Both the position numbers and the translations under genes were made by a program. A stretch of DNA of 64,000 nucleotides from Planctomycetota bacterium (lineage in GTDB: Bacteria; Planctomycetota; UBA1135; GCA-002686595). The notes below the pieces were generated by a model that had not been told where the DNA came from, made no database searches, and worked only from the letters and a program-made list of their open reading frames with translations. Positions within the stretch are counted from its first letter, which is position 1, and each line of letters opens with the position of its first letter. This document shows, piece by piece, positions 1 through 8,830 of the stretch. The DNA is taken from contig DUBE01000043.1 in NCBI GenBank assembly GCA_012960475.1, forward strand, positions 124,001-188,000, written 5' to 3'.

Positions 1-351
1 TGTGCTGCGGCTCTCGCATCCCTGGATCTAATCGCAGATCATGACACGCCGCGATTGTTTGAACGCATCGGAAAGCGACTGTTCAGGTCTTTGGCCGATC
101 TCAATCAAAATCCAAGGGTGCATAACCTGCGGCAACTCGGAGGCATGGTTGCCTTTGAGCTTTCTAGCGACCAGCCAGAAGGATATCTCGCCGCACGCAG
201 CCAATGCCTTCGCAAGGTCGCTCAGGAACACGGCGTCCTGCTTAGGCCTCTAGGCGATACTCTCTACGCATTGCCGCCCGCCTGCACCAACGAGCAGGAA
301 CTCGATCAGATTGCTTCTGCTTTGCACGCCATGGTGAAGACCAATGACTGA
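1..351 (+). CDS. bioA: Adenosylmethionine-8-amino-7-oxononanoate aminotransferase, C-terminal part
   Basis: This is the last 116 codons of a gene whose start lies before the window; the frame is open from base 1. BioA transfers the SAM amino group to KAPA to give DAPA in biotin synthesis, using PLP in the cytoplasm. Support comes from a stretch resembling the family segment CAAALASLDL at the window start, RQLGGMVAFEL around residue 45, and the C-terminal signature GVLLRPLGDTLYALPP that closes the BioA active site. The PLP lysine lies upstream and is not visible. The stop overlaps the next gene by 8 nt, so the two are probably co-transcribed. The call rests on motif memory only. Confidence 0.88.
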   Translation, partial: CAAALASLDLIADHDTPRLFERIGKRLFRSLADLNQNPRVHNLRQLGGMVAFELSSDQPEGYLAARSQCLRKVAQEHGVLLRPLGDTLYALPPACTNEQELDQIASALHAMVKTND

Positions 352-1219
352 ACACAAAGCGGCAATCTACGAGTGGCATAATGGACAGTTACGTGTTCTT
401 GAGCACCCGAGAGAAGGCATGGACCTTGAGCAGGTCCTGTTGGACCTGCCGGCTGGTACCTACGAGGCCCTGCGCACCCGTGACCAAGCCAAGTTTTTTC
501 GCCTTGATCGACACTTGGAACGTGGCGTGGCGGGCTGCAAGGCCTCGGGGCTACCCGAGCCGGACCCCCAGGCCCTTTGCGAAGGCATCAATGCAGCTGC
601 CCGACACTTTGCCTGGGAGGCAAAACTACGCATTGATTTTCTGCCCCATCCCTCGGCGATGCTGGACATGCGCTCCACAGTGCTTCTCAGCTTTCATCCA
701 TTGCAACTGCCGCCGCAAGAAACCTACCAAAGAGGAGTAGGCGTCTATCCCACCAGCCAACTGAAGCGATTCTCGCCTGTAATCAAGGGCACTGCCTTCA
801 TTGCCGCACGCACAGCCCACAAGCGCCTGCATGAAGACGACTTCGAGCCCATTCTCTTGGACCCGGACGGTTACTGCCTGGAAGGTGTCATGAGCAACTT
901 CTTCTGCTTTCGGGGAGACACCCTGCACACCGCTGGCACAGGGGTCTTGGGAGGCATCACCCGGGAGACCCTCTTGGCCTGCGCGGCGGAGCTGGGGCTA
1001 CAAGTTGTCGAGGAAGCCGTACATGAGAATCAGATCAACCGGATGAACGAGGGCTTCCTGAGTTCATCAGTGCGCGGGGTCCTTCCCGTGGTGCGTTTTG
1101 CTGGCAAGGACATCGGCAACGGCAAGCCTGGCCCACGCACTCTGGCCCTCGACGCAGCCTACGGGGAATTGGTACGTTCATCATCCAGACCAGCATTGCC
1201 CTCTGACGAGTCAGCTTGA
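344..1219 (+). CDS. Class IV PLP-dependent aminotransferase (BCAT/D-amino acid/aminodeoxychorismate lyase fold)
   Basis: A 291-residue fold-type IV PLP enzyme. Lys148 in SPVIKGT is the expected Schiff-base lysine. The segment ILLDPDGYCLEGVMSNFF matches the family pattern LLLD..G.V.EG...N.F, followed by GVLGGITRETLL, which binds the PLP phosphate. Members include branched-chain and D-amino acid aminotransferases and 4-amino-4-deoxychorismate lyase (PabC); the sequence alone does not choose among them. The start overlaps the end of bioA by 8 nt, which fits a shared transcript and perhaps cofactor metabolism. The last 61 nt overlap the convergent DUF423 gene. Confidence 0.8.
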   Translation: MTEHKAAIYEWHNGQLRVLEHPREGMDLEQVLLDLPAGTYEALRTRDQAKFFRLDRHLERGVAGCKASGLPEPDPQALCEGINAAARHFAWEAKLRIDFLPHPSAMLDMRSTVLLSFHPLQLPPQETYQRGVGVYPTSQLKRFSPVIKGTAFIAARTAHKRLHEDDFEPILLDPDGYCLEGVMSNFFCFRGDTLHTAGTGVLGGITRETLLACAAELGLQVVEEAVHENQINRMNEGFLSSSVRGVLPVVRFAGKDIGNGKPGPRTLALDAAYGELVRSSSRPALPSDESA

Positions 1220-1578
1220 CAAGCCGCACGACCCAATAGGACCCAGCCGATCAGCAACGCCAGACCGCCGAATGGTGTGATGGCCCCGAACCAAGAAGGA
1301 GCCCCCAAGGCCAGGCAAAAAAGACTGCCTGCAAAGAGCACTATCCCCAGGGTGAAGGCCATTGCCGCTCCTGCCCCACGCCCCCGCCGTTGGTGCTGCA
1401 GAGCCGCAAAGAGAATCGCGAGAACATGCCACATCTGGTAGTTCACGGCGGTTGCCCACCACTCGCTCCTTTGATCTACAGACAGGGTCTGCTCCAGCCC
1501 ATGGGCACCAAGAGCACCAAGGGCAACTCCACTAAAGCCCAAGAGACAGGCCACGAGAATCCAATTTGTGTTCTTCAT
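1159..1578 (-). CDS. DUF423 family small membrane protein (YgdD/YwdK-like)
   Basis: A 139-residue integral membrane protein of the DUF423 family, whose function is not established. The family signature is the N-terminal GALGAHGLE (about residues 22-30), followed by a conserved Y.MWH segment (YQMWHVLAIL, about residue 48). Hydrophobic stretches follow near residues 50-60, 72-92 and 95-115, giving about four membrane segments with the N-terminal one. The final 20 residues (CQADSSEGNAGLDDERTNSP) are polar, are not family-like and lie over the end of the convergent aminotransferase gene. The frame is clean and starts with ATG. Confidence 0.8.
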   Translation of the reverse strand: MKNTNWILVACLLGFSGVALGALGAHGLEQTLSVDQRSEWWATAVNYQMWHVLAILFAALQHQRRGRGAGAAMAFTLGIVLFAGSLFCLALGAPSWFGAITPFGGLALLIGWVLLGRAACQADSSEGNAGLDDERTNSP

Positions 1579-1900
1579 ATCTGGGACGCTTCATGGAAAC
1601 GCCCCTGGAATGGTACCCAGCTGGGGTTCTCGAAAGGGAGAACCGAGAGTTCCAGGATCTTGCATCTCTCTGCCGAGAGGGTTATGAGCACCCCGGGCAG
1701 AAGCTGTTCCTCAACTGCAGGTGCAGCCTAGCGGCCATACATTCTTAATTCGAGACCCGCCCACCCCAATGGGCGGCCTTGGGGCGTGATCCCCGAATCC
1801 CCCCTGTCTCCTTCTGGGACCCACTGACTTCACCTGAATCTGAGGGGTAGTGTTCAGTCCGGGCGGGCCTTCACCGCAGGTCACCGCGACGCCCCTAGCC
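1579..1900. other. Intergenic region with three perfect inverted repeats
   Basis: 322 bases between divergently transcribed genes, with no convincing gene. Three perfect inverted repeats follow one another: GGTTCTC/GAGAACC with a 6-nt loop (1625-1644), CTCTC/GAGAG with a 4-nt loop (1666-1679), and CCGCCCA/TGGGCGG with a 6-nt loop (1757-1776). None is followed by a T run, so they do not look like simple terminators. They may be operators, leader hairpins for the esterase gene, or chance in GC-rich DNA. A 51-codon open frame from 1593 is discussed under rejected items. Confidence 0.5.
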
Positions 1901-3325
1901 ATGTACAAGCACTCTATTTTCACCGCCTTGGCGGTTCTCCTCTTGCCGGGTCTGGGCGCAGCCCAACGACGGCACAATCCTGCTCCTCGAATCTCCGTTC
2001 AGCCCCACGTGTCAAAGGTCACTCGGGGCTTGCGTGGCGAACCCCTTGGAGTGGACGTTCCCTTCGAAGTTGCGGTAGGAGGAACTATTGCACCACCCCT
2101 GGCCCCCTCTGCCAGCGCAAGCGCCCTGCTTCACAGGGTCTACAAGGTGCGCATTCCTGCCACAGGCACGAGTTGGGTCGAACGCATGATCGTCGGAGTT
2201 CCAGACCAGATTCTGGGCCCGACACCCGTACTGGTTCTGTTTCACGGCTACGGAGAAGATCCTGAAGACCTGGTTTTCTCGACCGAATACATTCAAAAGG
2301 CCCGCCAGTTGGGTTGGTTGGTGGTCGCACCCCTGGGTGCCCACAAATTCAACTTCGGAATCGAATATGCCCAGCGCAATACCGAAGCCGCACTTGAATT
2401 CCTGGCCACATATTTTCCACTGGACCTGGACCACATTTATGGAGTCGGATTCTCAATGGGCGGCGGCTGGATGGCCAGCTTTGCTGCCCGCCACACAAGT
2501 CGAGACCATGTGCGATTCGCGGCTCTGGTCAACCACACAGGAACCGTATCTGTCTCCCACGTACACGCCAGCGCTATTGATGTATCTCTCCTGGAAAGCC
2601 CCTTGATGTTCGAGGGATCCCCCTTTCAGTTCCCATTTCGCTACCAGCGAGCATCCAGCATCGACCTGAACCCCGTCTTTAACAGCGTGAACCCAGACAC
2701 CGACCTGCTGCGAAACATTTCCCACATACCGATCATGACCTGGACCTGCGCGACAGATCCGAATCTCTACCTCATCGATCAGTGCGCACAATTTGATGCC
2801 CACCTGGCGCAGTTGGGCGGCGTCAGCAACTATACCAGTGGTCGCGGCAATGGACACATGTGGGCGAACCTTGACGAAGATGCCGTATTGACCTGGCTGG
2901 GTCAGCACACTCGCAGCGATCCTGATAGCTCGAGCTTGGTGAGCGTGCTTGCCGATCGCAACTCCCGCTGGCACGAATTCCAGATCGTGCAGCGGAATAG
3001 CGGGGCCTTCACCCCCTTCAAGTGGGCAGCTCTACACGCTTTCAACCGGGTATACGTCCTGCAAGCCAGCAATCTGGCCCAACTGGCCTTTGACCCTGCG
3101 GATCTGGGATTGAGCAAGAACAATTCTCAAGGCTTGGAGATCGTCTTCTCCGAGCTTGACCATTTGGCTACTCGGGTGGTCCTGGAGGACATGGACATGC
3201 CATCCAATGTGCTCTTCAATGGAACCAGCACCCCAAACTGGACCTATGACCAGACCACTCGTCGCCTGTCATTGATCTACTTGCCGAGCGGGCAGAACAC
3301 TGGTTCTTGGCGCATCTTGCCCTAG
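1901..3325 (+). CDS. Secreted alpha/beta-hydrolase, PHB-depolymerase/feruloyl-esterase-like (first tandem copy)
   Basis: A 474-residue exported hydrolase. The start at 1901 gives a clean signal peptide (MYKHSIFTALAVLLLPGLGAAQ); an in-frame upstream start at 1850 would bury it. The hydrolase core has LVLFHGYGED (oxyanion strand, about residue 112), the nucleophile elbow GVGFSMGGG with Ser185, and a late His319 in GNGHMW, in the order Ser-His expected for the esterase/PHB depolymerase (LpqC-like) group. After about residue 340 comes a C-terminal module beginning SLVSVLADRNSRWHEFQIVQ, which is shared with the next gene and ends in SWRILP. It is a tandem paralogue of the gene at 3464. Substrate is unknown; a polymer or plant ester is plausible. 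Confidence 0.75.
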   Translation: MYKHSIFTALAVLLLPGLGAAQRRHNPAPRISVQPHVSKVTRGLRGEPLGVDVPFEVAVGGTIAPPLAPSASASALLHRVYKVRIPATGTSWVERMIVGVPDQILGPTPVLVLFHGYGEDPEDLVFSTEYIQKARQLGWLVVAPLGAHKFNFGIEYAQRNTEAALEFLATYFPLDLDHIYGVGFSMGGGWMASFAARHTSRDHVRFAALVNHTGTVSVSHVHASAIDVSLLESPLMFEGSPFQFPFRYQRASSIDLNPVFNSVNPDTDLLRNISHIPIMTWTCATDPNLYLIDQCAQFDAHLAQLGGVSNYTSGRGNGHMWANLDEDAVLTWLGQHTRSDPDSSSLVSVLADRNSRWHEFQIVQRNSGAFTPFKWAALHAFNRVYVLQASNLAQLAFDPADLGLSKNNSQGLEIVFSELDHLATRVVLEDMDMPSNVLFNGTSTPNWTYDQTTRRLSLIYLPSGQNTGSWRILP

Positions 3326-3448
3326 TAGACCTCACCAAGAGGCCCCTGGCCGTGCTTCCCTGGGGTATCGCCTGCAGAGAATGAAGAACTCAGCTAAATT
3401 GGTGGGTCCCCATCGAGTCTCAGCCACAATGGGTAGGGTCCTCGATAA

Positions 3449-3454
3449 TATAAT
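3449..3454 (+). promoter_or_regulatory. Consensus -10 element immediately before the second esterase gene
   Basis: A perfect TATAAT lies 9 nt before the ATG at 3464. If it is used, transcription would start about 3 nt upstream of or near the start codon, giving a nearly leaderless mRNA. No good -35 hexamer is visible 16-18 nt upstream. Confidence 0.4.
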
Positions 3455-3463
3455 CTGTCAGCA

Positions 3464-4948
3464 ATGAACTGTACCCCGTGGAGCACCGCCCGACTCTCAA
3501 AGCTATGCCCCATTTCCGGGGTCCTGCTGCTGGCTTGCTTGACTTCACAGGCGGCCAGTCAGCAATTGGGACGAGCATTCACGCCGATCTATGACTTGCA
3601 GGGCGGGTTGATCGGCACTACAGCGGACATAGCATCGGCCTTGGGGGGCACCTTTGCGAGCGCCGGAGCAGCGCCAACGGTCAATGTGCAATTCTCGCCG
3701 GGCACCACGCGCGTCCACGTCACAATCCCCAATACTGGCACTGCTTGGGCAGAAGAGTTTCTGGCCTTCATTCCCAATGGACCAACACCGCCGGCTTCGT
3801 CGCCCTTGTTGGTTCTCTTCCACGGCGCAGGCCAACAACCAACCAACTCGGTCTCGGCGATTTCCGTTGAGGACCTTGCGTCTCCAATAATCACTGAGGC
3901 GATCAACCGAGGCTGGCATGTACTGATCCCTCTAGGCGGGCATGCATTCAACTTTGGACACCCCGATGCTCAGACGAACACTCAACTCTCCATGGAAGTC
4001 TTCATGGAGATGTTCGGAACCAGTATCGACATCGCACGTGTCTATGGCTACGGACACTCCATGGGTGGAGGCTGGATGATGGCCCAAGCGGGCCTGCGTT
4101 CCGGTGTAGACGACCTACGGTTCGCGGCCCTGTTTGCCAATGCGGGCACACCATCGACCGCTTTCACCTACGGAATGGCGCTCAATCACTCAGTCCTGGA
4201 CATAATCTTCGGCGGCAGCCCCAGCACCGACCCCTTCATCTACTCCCGGTCATCGATGGCCGACGTTTCCAGCCAGTTCCCATTCCCAATAGACCCCAGT
4301 ACGCCCACCTGCCTGAACTTGAACGGCACACCGATTCACGCCTGGACCTGCTGGTGGGACAAGTTGCAATTCAGAATCGCGGCGTTCAGCGTACACGACT
4401 ACCTGGACAGCCTGGATTCGCCCAATCGATTGGCAGTACCCAATTGTGCCACGCCTTATCACCATTGGCGCAATCCCGAAAACATGGAGGTGTTGGACTG
4501 GATGGGAGGCCAAACCTTGAGCGACCCGGATCCCTCTCAGGCCCATTCAATCCTCGCGGACCGCGATGCACAGTTCCATTATTTTCATCTGGTCCAGGAA
4601 GTAGCTGGTCAGTTTTCTCGCCTGTCCTATCAACTGTTCACCTCAATCCCCAATGACAAGCTCGTTCTTGCGTCACCTGAGAACCTGGAGCAAGTCTCTT
4701 TCTCCGCATCTCGTGTGGGGATCACGACCACACCAAATTTTGAAGTCTTGATCAACTCCAACGGAGTGGCGGCCCCAGACGTGCTGGTCAGCGATATCAG
4801 CACTCCTTCATCAGTGGAGCGATTCGACGGTTCGGCCTGGATCACCGCGCCATTCTTGAACCTGCGCACAGGCGGCATCCTGCTCGATGGGGCTGGTAAC
4901 CCACCACCGCAGGGACAGGCAGTAGCACTGTGGCGCATTACCCAGTGA
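3464..4948 (+). CDS. Secreted alpha/beta-hydrolase, PHB-depolymerase/feruloyl-esterase-like (second tandem copy)
   Basis: A 494-residue paralogue of the preceding gene with the same architecture. The N-terminus carries a positively charged region and hydrophobic core (ISGVLLLACLTSQAASQ), a likely signal peptide. The hydrolase core shows LLVLFHGAGQQP, the nucleophile elbow GYGHSMGGGW with Ser199, and a His pair at about 333-334 (YHHW) in the position of the catalytic His. The C-terminal module starts AHSILADRDAQFHYFHLVQ, parallel to the first copy, and ends AVALWRITQ. The two copies are clearly diverged, so the duplication is not recent. It has its own possible promoter, so co-transcription with the first copy is not needed. 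Confidence 0.75.
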   Translation: MNCTPWSTARLSKLCPISGVLLLACLTSQAASQQLGRAFTPIYDLQGGLIGTTADIASALGGTFASAGAAPTVNVQFSPGTTRVHVTIPNTGTAWAEEFLAFIPNGPTPPASSPLLVLFHGAGQQPTNSVSAISVEDLASPIITEAINRGWHVLIPLGGHAFNFGHPDAQTNTQLSMEVFMEMFGTSIDIARVYGYGHSMGGGWMMAQAGLRSGVDDLRFAALFANAGTPSTAFTYGMALNHSVLDIIFGGSPSTDPFIYSRSSMADVSSQFPFPIDPSTPTCLNLNGTPIHAWTCWWDKLQFRIAAFSVHDYLDSLDSPNRLAVPNCATPYHHWRNPENMEVLDWMGGQTLSDPDPSQAHSILADRDAQFHYFHLVQEVAGQFSRLSYQLFTSIPNDKLVLASPENLEQVSFSASRVGITTTPNFEVLINSNGVAAPDVLVSDISTPSSVERFDGSAWITAPFLNLRTGGILLDGAGNPPPQGQAVALWRITQ

Positions 4949-4958
4949 TCCTGCAGAT

Positions 4959-5720
4959 TCAGGCGGGGAGGAATTCGCCGGTAGTTGGGGAAAGACTGTG
5001 CACGCCTGTACTCACTGCGTCGGTCTGCAGGATCTGATCTGAGCGACTGATCACCAGGGCGCTATCGAGTTCAATTGAGCCGAGTGGAAAACGGCTGCGA
5101 TCATCGAACCAGGCAGAACGAATATCCTCGCAAGACAGGGCCGCCGCAACCCCTCCTTCTACTGAGACTTCAAAGCCTTCGTTATCTTGACCCTCATTCA
5201 TTGGCCAAAGCACATGACCATTCGAAAAGGCCATCTGTGCCGCCTTGGCGCTTGGGAATACCGAACCTCCAGGCCAAGGTGCACCAGATACGGAGGAGAT
5301 TTCCAAGTCTCCATGACCATCCACGCTCTTCATAGAGACCAGCAAGCCATCGTCGCTGCTACGCACGGTAATACGTGCTGCCGGCTCAGAACTGGGAACC
5401 AGGCGCGGGGTAAGCAGCGACCTGGGACGCGAATCGCTCTCGCATCGAAGCAGATATTGCCCATGAGCCAAGTTCCCGCCCACATCCCATTCGACAGCAA
5501 TGCGATGCCAGGCGAGCTCCGCACCAAAGCCCAAGGGGATAGGCAGAAGTCTTGGTCGCACAGGTCCTAAACGGAAAACGCAAATCCCTCCAAGCGCCGA
5601 GCCTTGGTAAAGTCTCGGGCGCAGGTGGTCCGGCAGGAATCGGCGGGCGGTCGACGGATCGATGCGGTAGTGAATACAAATCCGTCGATCGATCCGCCCA
5701 TGGAGAGCGGGGGCACGCAT
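4959..5720 (-). CDS. DUF2071/acetoacetate-decarboxylase-fold-like protein
   Basis: A 253-residue soluble protein without a signal peptide. The opening segment (RICIHYRIDPSTARRFLPDHLRPRLYQGSALGGICVFRL) resembles the DUF2071/YqjF family, in which a short strand is followed by P..L......G.A..G......, and the fold is related to acetoacetate decarboxylase. Family function is not settled. No catalytic lysine equivalent could be assigned with confidence. It ends 10 bases after the convergent esterase gene and starts 11 bases downstream of the VWA gene on the same strand, so it may be the last gene of the sigma-VWA operon. Confidence 0.55.
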   Translation of the reverse strand: MRAPALHGRIDRRICIHYRIDPSTARRFLPDHLRPRLYQGSALGGICVFRLGPVRPRLLPIPLGFGAELAWHRIAVEWDVGGNLAHGQYLLRCESDSRPRSLLTPRLVPSSEPAARITVRSSDDGLLVSMKSVDGHGDLEISSVSGAPWPGGSVFPSAKAAQMAFSNGHVLWPMNEGQDNEGFEVSVEGGVAAALSCEDIRSAWFDDRSRFPLGSIELDSALVISRSDQILQTDAVSTGVHSLSPTTGEFLPA

Positions 5721-5731
5721 GTCCCCCTAGC

Positions 5732-8700
5732 CTAGCGCCTGCGCACGGCTCCTTGCTCCTGAACCACCAATATCCCATCTTGAGACCACCCAGCGGCCTC
5801 CCTGGCCCGCTGCTCGTCCTCGACAATTGCCTGCCGAAGGCGCTCCTGGGCCTGTCTACGGGCCGCTGAGAGACGGTTGCGGTCACCTGTGCCCATGCGC
5901 CCTGGCAGAGAATCCAACTGACGACAGACATGCTCGATCTCGCGCAGGTCGTCCGTAGCCGCTTGCACGGCATTGCTGAGCTGGGCTTCTTCGAGGCCCA
6001 AAGCCACGGCTCGCTTGATCAATGAAACCAACTCTTGGGTGTCTTCGTCGGCTGCCAATTCACGGTCAAGCATCAGCTCTTGCGCTGCTCGCAAGAGCTC
6101 CGCCACAGAATCACTACGGGCATGCACAGAGCGACGTAAGAACTCAGCGAACTGAGCTGTGACCACAGCACGGCGATAGCCCGCAGTCGTTGAACCTGGA
6201 TGAGCCAGAGCGTCCCGCGCCATGATCGGCAAACTGCGCTCGGTGGCCTGGCGCAAACTGTTATCCTGACCTCCAACCTTGGGCTCCTTCCACCGCAAAC
6301 GCGCAGTCGCCAGGGGCGTACCGTCATAAACGAGGCCTCGGTCCAGTTCGATTTCAAAGAGTGCCGTAACCTGGTGGCCAGAGCCCACTTCTCCCGCATC
6401 CACCGCGTCATCCCGGAAGGAGGCATCAGCGATCGAGCGATTCTCATACCCGAGCTGCCTCCAACGCACGACCTGACGGCCATTGAATTCCACTTGGATT
6501 TTCACATCGTCGGCGACAGGAACAAAGGCACCGGAAAAACGATCACCCAGAGCACGCTGGATCGCACGGTCATCGTCTACAAAATCGCAGAGCCCATCTC
6601 CTCCATCTGCTAGACGCTCAAGGAAAGTGTCGTTGTGTCCCTCAATACCTACGCCCAAGGTGTTGAGGTGGACCCCTTGATTGAGATGCCCGCGCACGGA
6701 TTCCAAGATCTTGTTCTGATCGGTTTCACCCGTGTTTGCCAGACCATCGGAAAGGAGGACAACACGACTGATCACATCCGGGGCTGCCCCACTAGCGGCA
6801 ATCTCGTAACCCAACTGCAAGCCCAGGGCGGCATTCGTTCCACCGCCGGGAGTGAATGTCTCTGTCGCCGCCAAAATGGCATCCCGGGCGGCAACGCTGG
6901 TGGGGGGCAGGATCTGCTTGGCTTCAGTGTTGAAAGTCACTATTGCCAAGGTGTCTCTGGCATCGAGCTTCTCCAACATGCGGGCCACAGCGCGTTTGAC
7001 GATGCCCATACGATCGTGGTGTTTCATGGAGCCAGAAACATCAACCACCATGACCAACGCCAGCGGGTCACGCTCCCAGGATTGGATCTCTTTGGCCCGT
7101 ACGCCAACCCTCAATAGCCAACGATCCCTACCATCACTACTGATGCTGGGGGCCATTTCCACCGACAACGCCAAAGCGTCATTGGTAGGAGCAATCAGAT
7201 CAGGACGGAAATAGTTGACGAATTCTTCAGTACGGATACCAGCGCGACCCGGCAACTCATCCTTGAGCAGCTTGTTGCGTGCCGCACCATAACTGGCGGT
7301 GTCCACATCAGCTGCAAAAGTCGCTTGGGAGTCCGCATAGGTCAGTTCCCAAGGGTTGTCCCCCCACCAATGTTGATACAGATCGGGCAAATGATCGTTT
7401 GGCCCTACGCTGCAGCGCCGCCTCGCGTCTTGGAAACGCAGGTCCACAGTATCCTGAAAGGGATCAAGGTGAATTGGAACGCGAACCGGCTCGACAGGCT
7501 CTTCAAAATCCTGCACCTCGGCTTCGTCTATTCGCACCCCATCACGAAGAAAGAAATCGTGAGCACCTAGTTGTATTCCCTTTTCCTGCATGGTCGCCTG
7601 TTCAGGGCGCTCGGAGCTAGAGCCCAGACCCTTCCCCGCAACATCACTGCCATCGTTAGGCATCCTCTTCCCAAAAGTCTGCTGGCGCTTCAGCTCATCC
7701 ACTCTTCCCCTGCCTTGAGTGCTCGGAGCTCCACCAGAAGTGCCGAGCGTATAGCCGAGTGCTCCAAGGCGGGGAGCCTCTCCCGCAACCGAGCTGGTGG
7801 ACGTATTGCCAGCAACATACCAGGCCTCTTTTGAAGCGGGAACCTTATCCGACGGGCCCCGCGATTTTGCTCCTGTACCACCGCCAATTCCTATCACCCC
7901 GGACTCCGCGCTAGCTCTAAGATTGATGGCATTATTCGGAGTAGTGGGGTCGTAGTAGAAAGTGCGACCAACTGAACTAGAGCTGGGCTGACTGCCGAGG
8001 TTGCTGGTTTTCTTGGCTGCAAGAGGGGTTCCAGGTGCAAGTGCACCGGGAGCAACAGGCCCCCTATAAGACCCACCGGCGCCTCCGCCCCCTCCGCCCG
8101 CGAGGACCCCGTTACGAGATCCAAATCGGCCCAATGAAGAACCCTTACGGTCTTCGCCGGCCTTGCCCTTCAGCACAATTCCGCCCGAGGGAGCGTTCTC
8201 AATAACAACAAGACCAAGGCTGACTTCCGCAGTCACTTCCTCAACCTCTTCCTCAAGCAACAAGTCCACACCGGTGTCTGTCTCCTGATGAGCATGCGCC
8301 AGTTGGAGATAGCGCTCTTGATCCGCAAGACCCTGGTACTGTCCAAATACAAAAGCATCGACTCCGCCACTTGCTCGACGTGGATTTGCCCGCTGAAAAG
8401 CGAGTTGCCCCAGCAGGTTTGCACGAGCAATACTGGCGATTCGCTCATCGTGGGCTGCTTCGTCGGTGATCAGGACCTGATTATGATCTGCAAACTGCAG
8501 CGCAGTCCATACACCGCCGGAGAGCACTACCACTGCGGCCGCAGCTCTCATCAATGAGCTCCAACCATTGGGCGAGGTCAGCAATTCTGTGCGTGCTGCG
8601 GAAATCGAACTCGCCGACTCCAGCAAATCATCCACACGCTGTGGGGCAAGGGTGGCTCCATCCCCCAACTCCGCTTGAACTATGGCAATCGTCGCTCGCA

Positions 8701-8830
8701 ACCGCTGTTCTTCAGCAACCAGTAACGGGTCACTGGCCAGCGCGATCTTGATCTCCGATCTGGTTGCCTCATCCGCTTCGTTCATCAGCACCGCGGTCAG
8801 TTTTTCCAAGAGGGGGTGGTGTGTACTCAT
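5732..8830 (-). CDS. Membrane-anchored VWA protein with N-terminal anti-sigma-like region (YfbK type)
   Basis: A 1032-residue protein. Residues 1-90 are a small helical cytosolic region of the kind seen in anti-sigma factors (HPLLEKLTAVLMNEAD, then LASDPLL); residues 91-112 form one membrane segment. A long, low-complexity linker with a poly-Gly stretch near residue 245 follows. From about residue 515 comes the YfbK-type module (DTASYGAARNKLL, RTEEFVNYF) and then a von Willebrand factor A domain with the metal-binding MIDAS motif in VDVSGSM, the later Thr in GGGTNA and Asp in LLSDG. A charged, helical tail with Arg/Glu repeats ends the protein. The start overlaps the stop of the upstream ECF sigma gene by ATGA, so the pair is probably translated together; control of that sigma factor is inferred from this and from the N-terminal region. 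Confidence 0.8.
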   Translation of the reverse strand: MSTHHPLLEKLTAVLMNEADEATRSEIKIALASDPLLVAEEQRLRATIAIVQAELGDGATLAPQRVDDLLESASSISAARTELLTSPNGWSSLMRAAAAVVVLSGGVWTALQFADHNQVLITDEAAHDERIASIARANLLGQLAFQRANPRRASGGVDAFVFGQYQGLADQERYLQLAHAHQETDTGVDLLLEEEVEEVTAEVSLGLVVIENAPSGGIVLKGKAGEDRKGSSLGRFGSRNGVLAGGGGGGAGGSYRGPVAPGALAPGTPLAAKKTSNLGSQPSSSSVGRTFYYDPTTPNNAINLRASAESGVIGIGGGTGAKSRGPSDKVPASKEAWYVAGNTSTSSVAGEAPRLGALGYTLGTSGGAPSTQGRGRVDELKRQQTFGKRMPNDGSDVAGKGLGSSSERPEQATMQEKGIQLGAHDFFLRDGVRIDEAEVQDFEEPVEPVRVPIHLDPFQDTVDLRFQDARRRCSVGPNDHLPDLYQHWWGDNPWELTYADSQATFAADVDTASYGAARNKLLKDELPGRAGIRTEEFVNYFRPDLIAPTNDALALSVEMAPSISSDGRDRWLLRVGVRAKEIQSWERDPLALVMVVDVSGSMKHHDRMGIVKRAVARMLEKLDARDTLAIVTFNTEAKQILPPTSVAARDAILAATETFTPGGGTNAALGLQLGYEIAASGAAPDVISRVVLLSDGLANTGETDQNKILESVRGHLNQGVHLNTLGVGIEGHNDTFLERLADGGDGLCDFVDDDRAIQRALGDRFSGAFVPVADDVKIQVEFNGRQVVRWRQLGYENRSIADASFRDDAVDAGEVGSGHQVTALFEIELDRGLVYDGTPLATARLRWKEPKVGGQDNSLRQATERSLPIMARDALAHPGSTTAGYRRAVVTAQFAEFLRRSVHARSDSVAELLRAAQELMLDRELAADEDTQELVSLIKRAVALGLEEAQLSNAVQAATDDLREIEHVCRQLDSLPGRMGTGDRNRLSAARRQAQERLRQAIVEDEQRAREAAGWSQDGILVVQEQGAVRRR

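Noticed and set aside
1593-1748. 51-codon open frame METPLEWYPAGV... on the plus strand
   Set aside because: It starts only 14 nt from the divergent DUF423 start and covers one of the inverted repeats. No family, hydrophobic segment or ribosome site supports it, though it cannot be fully excluded.
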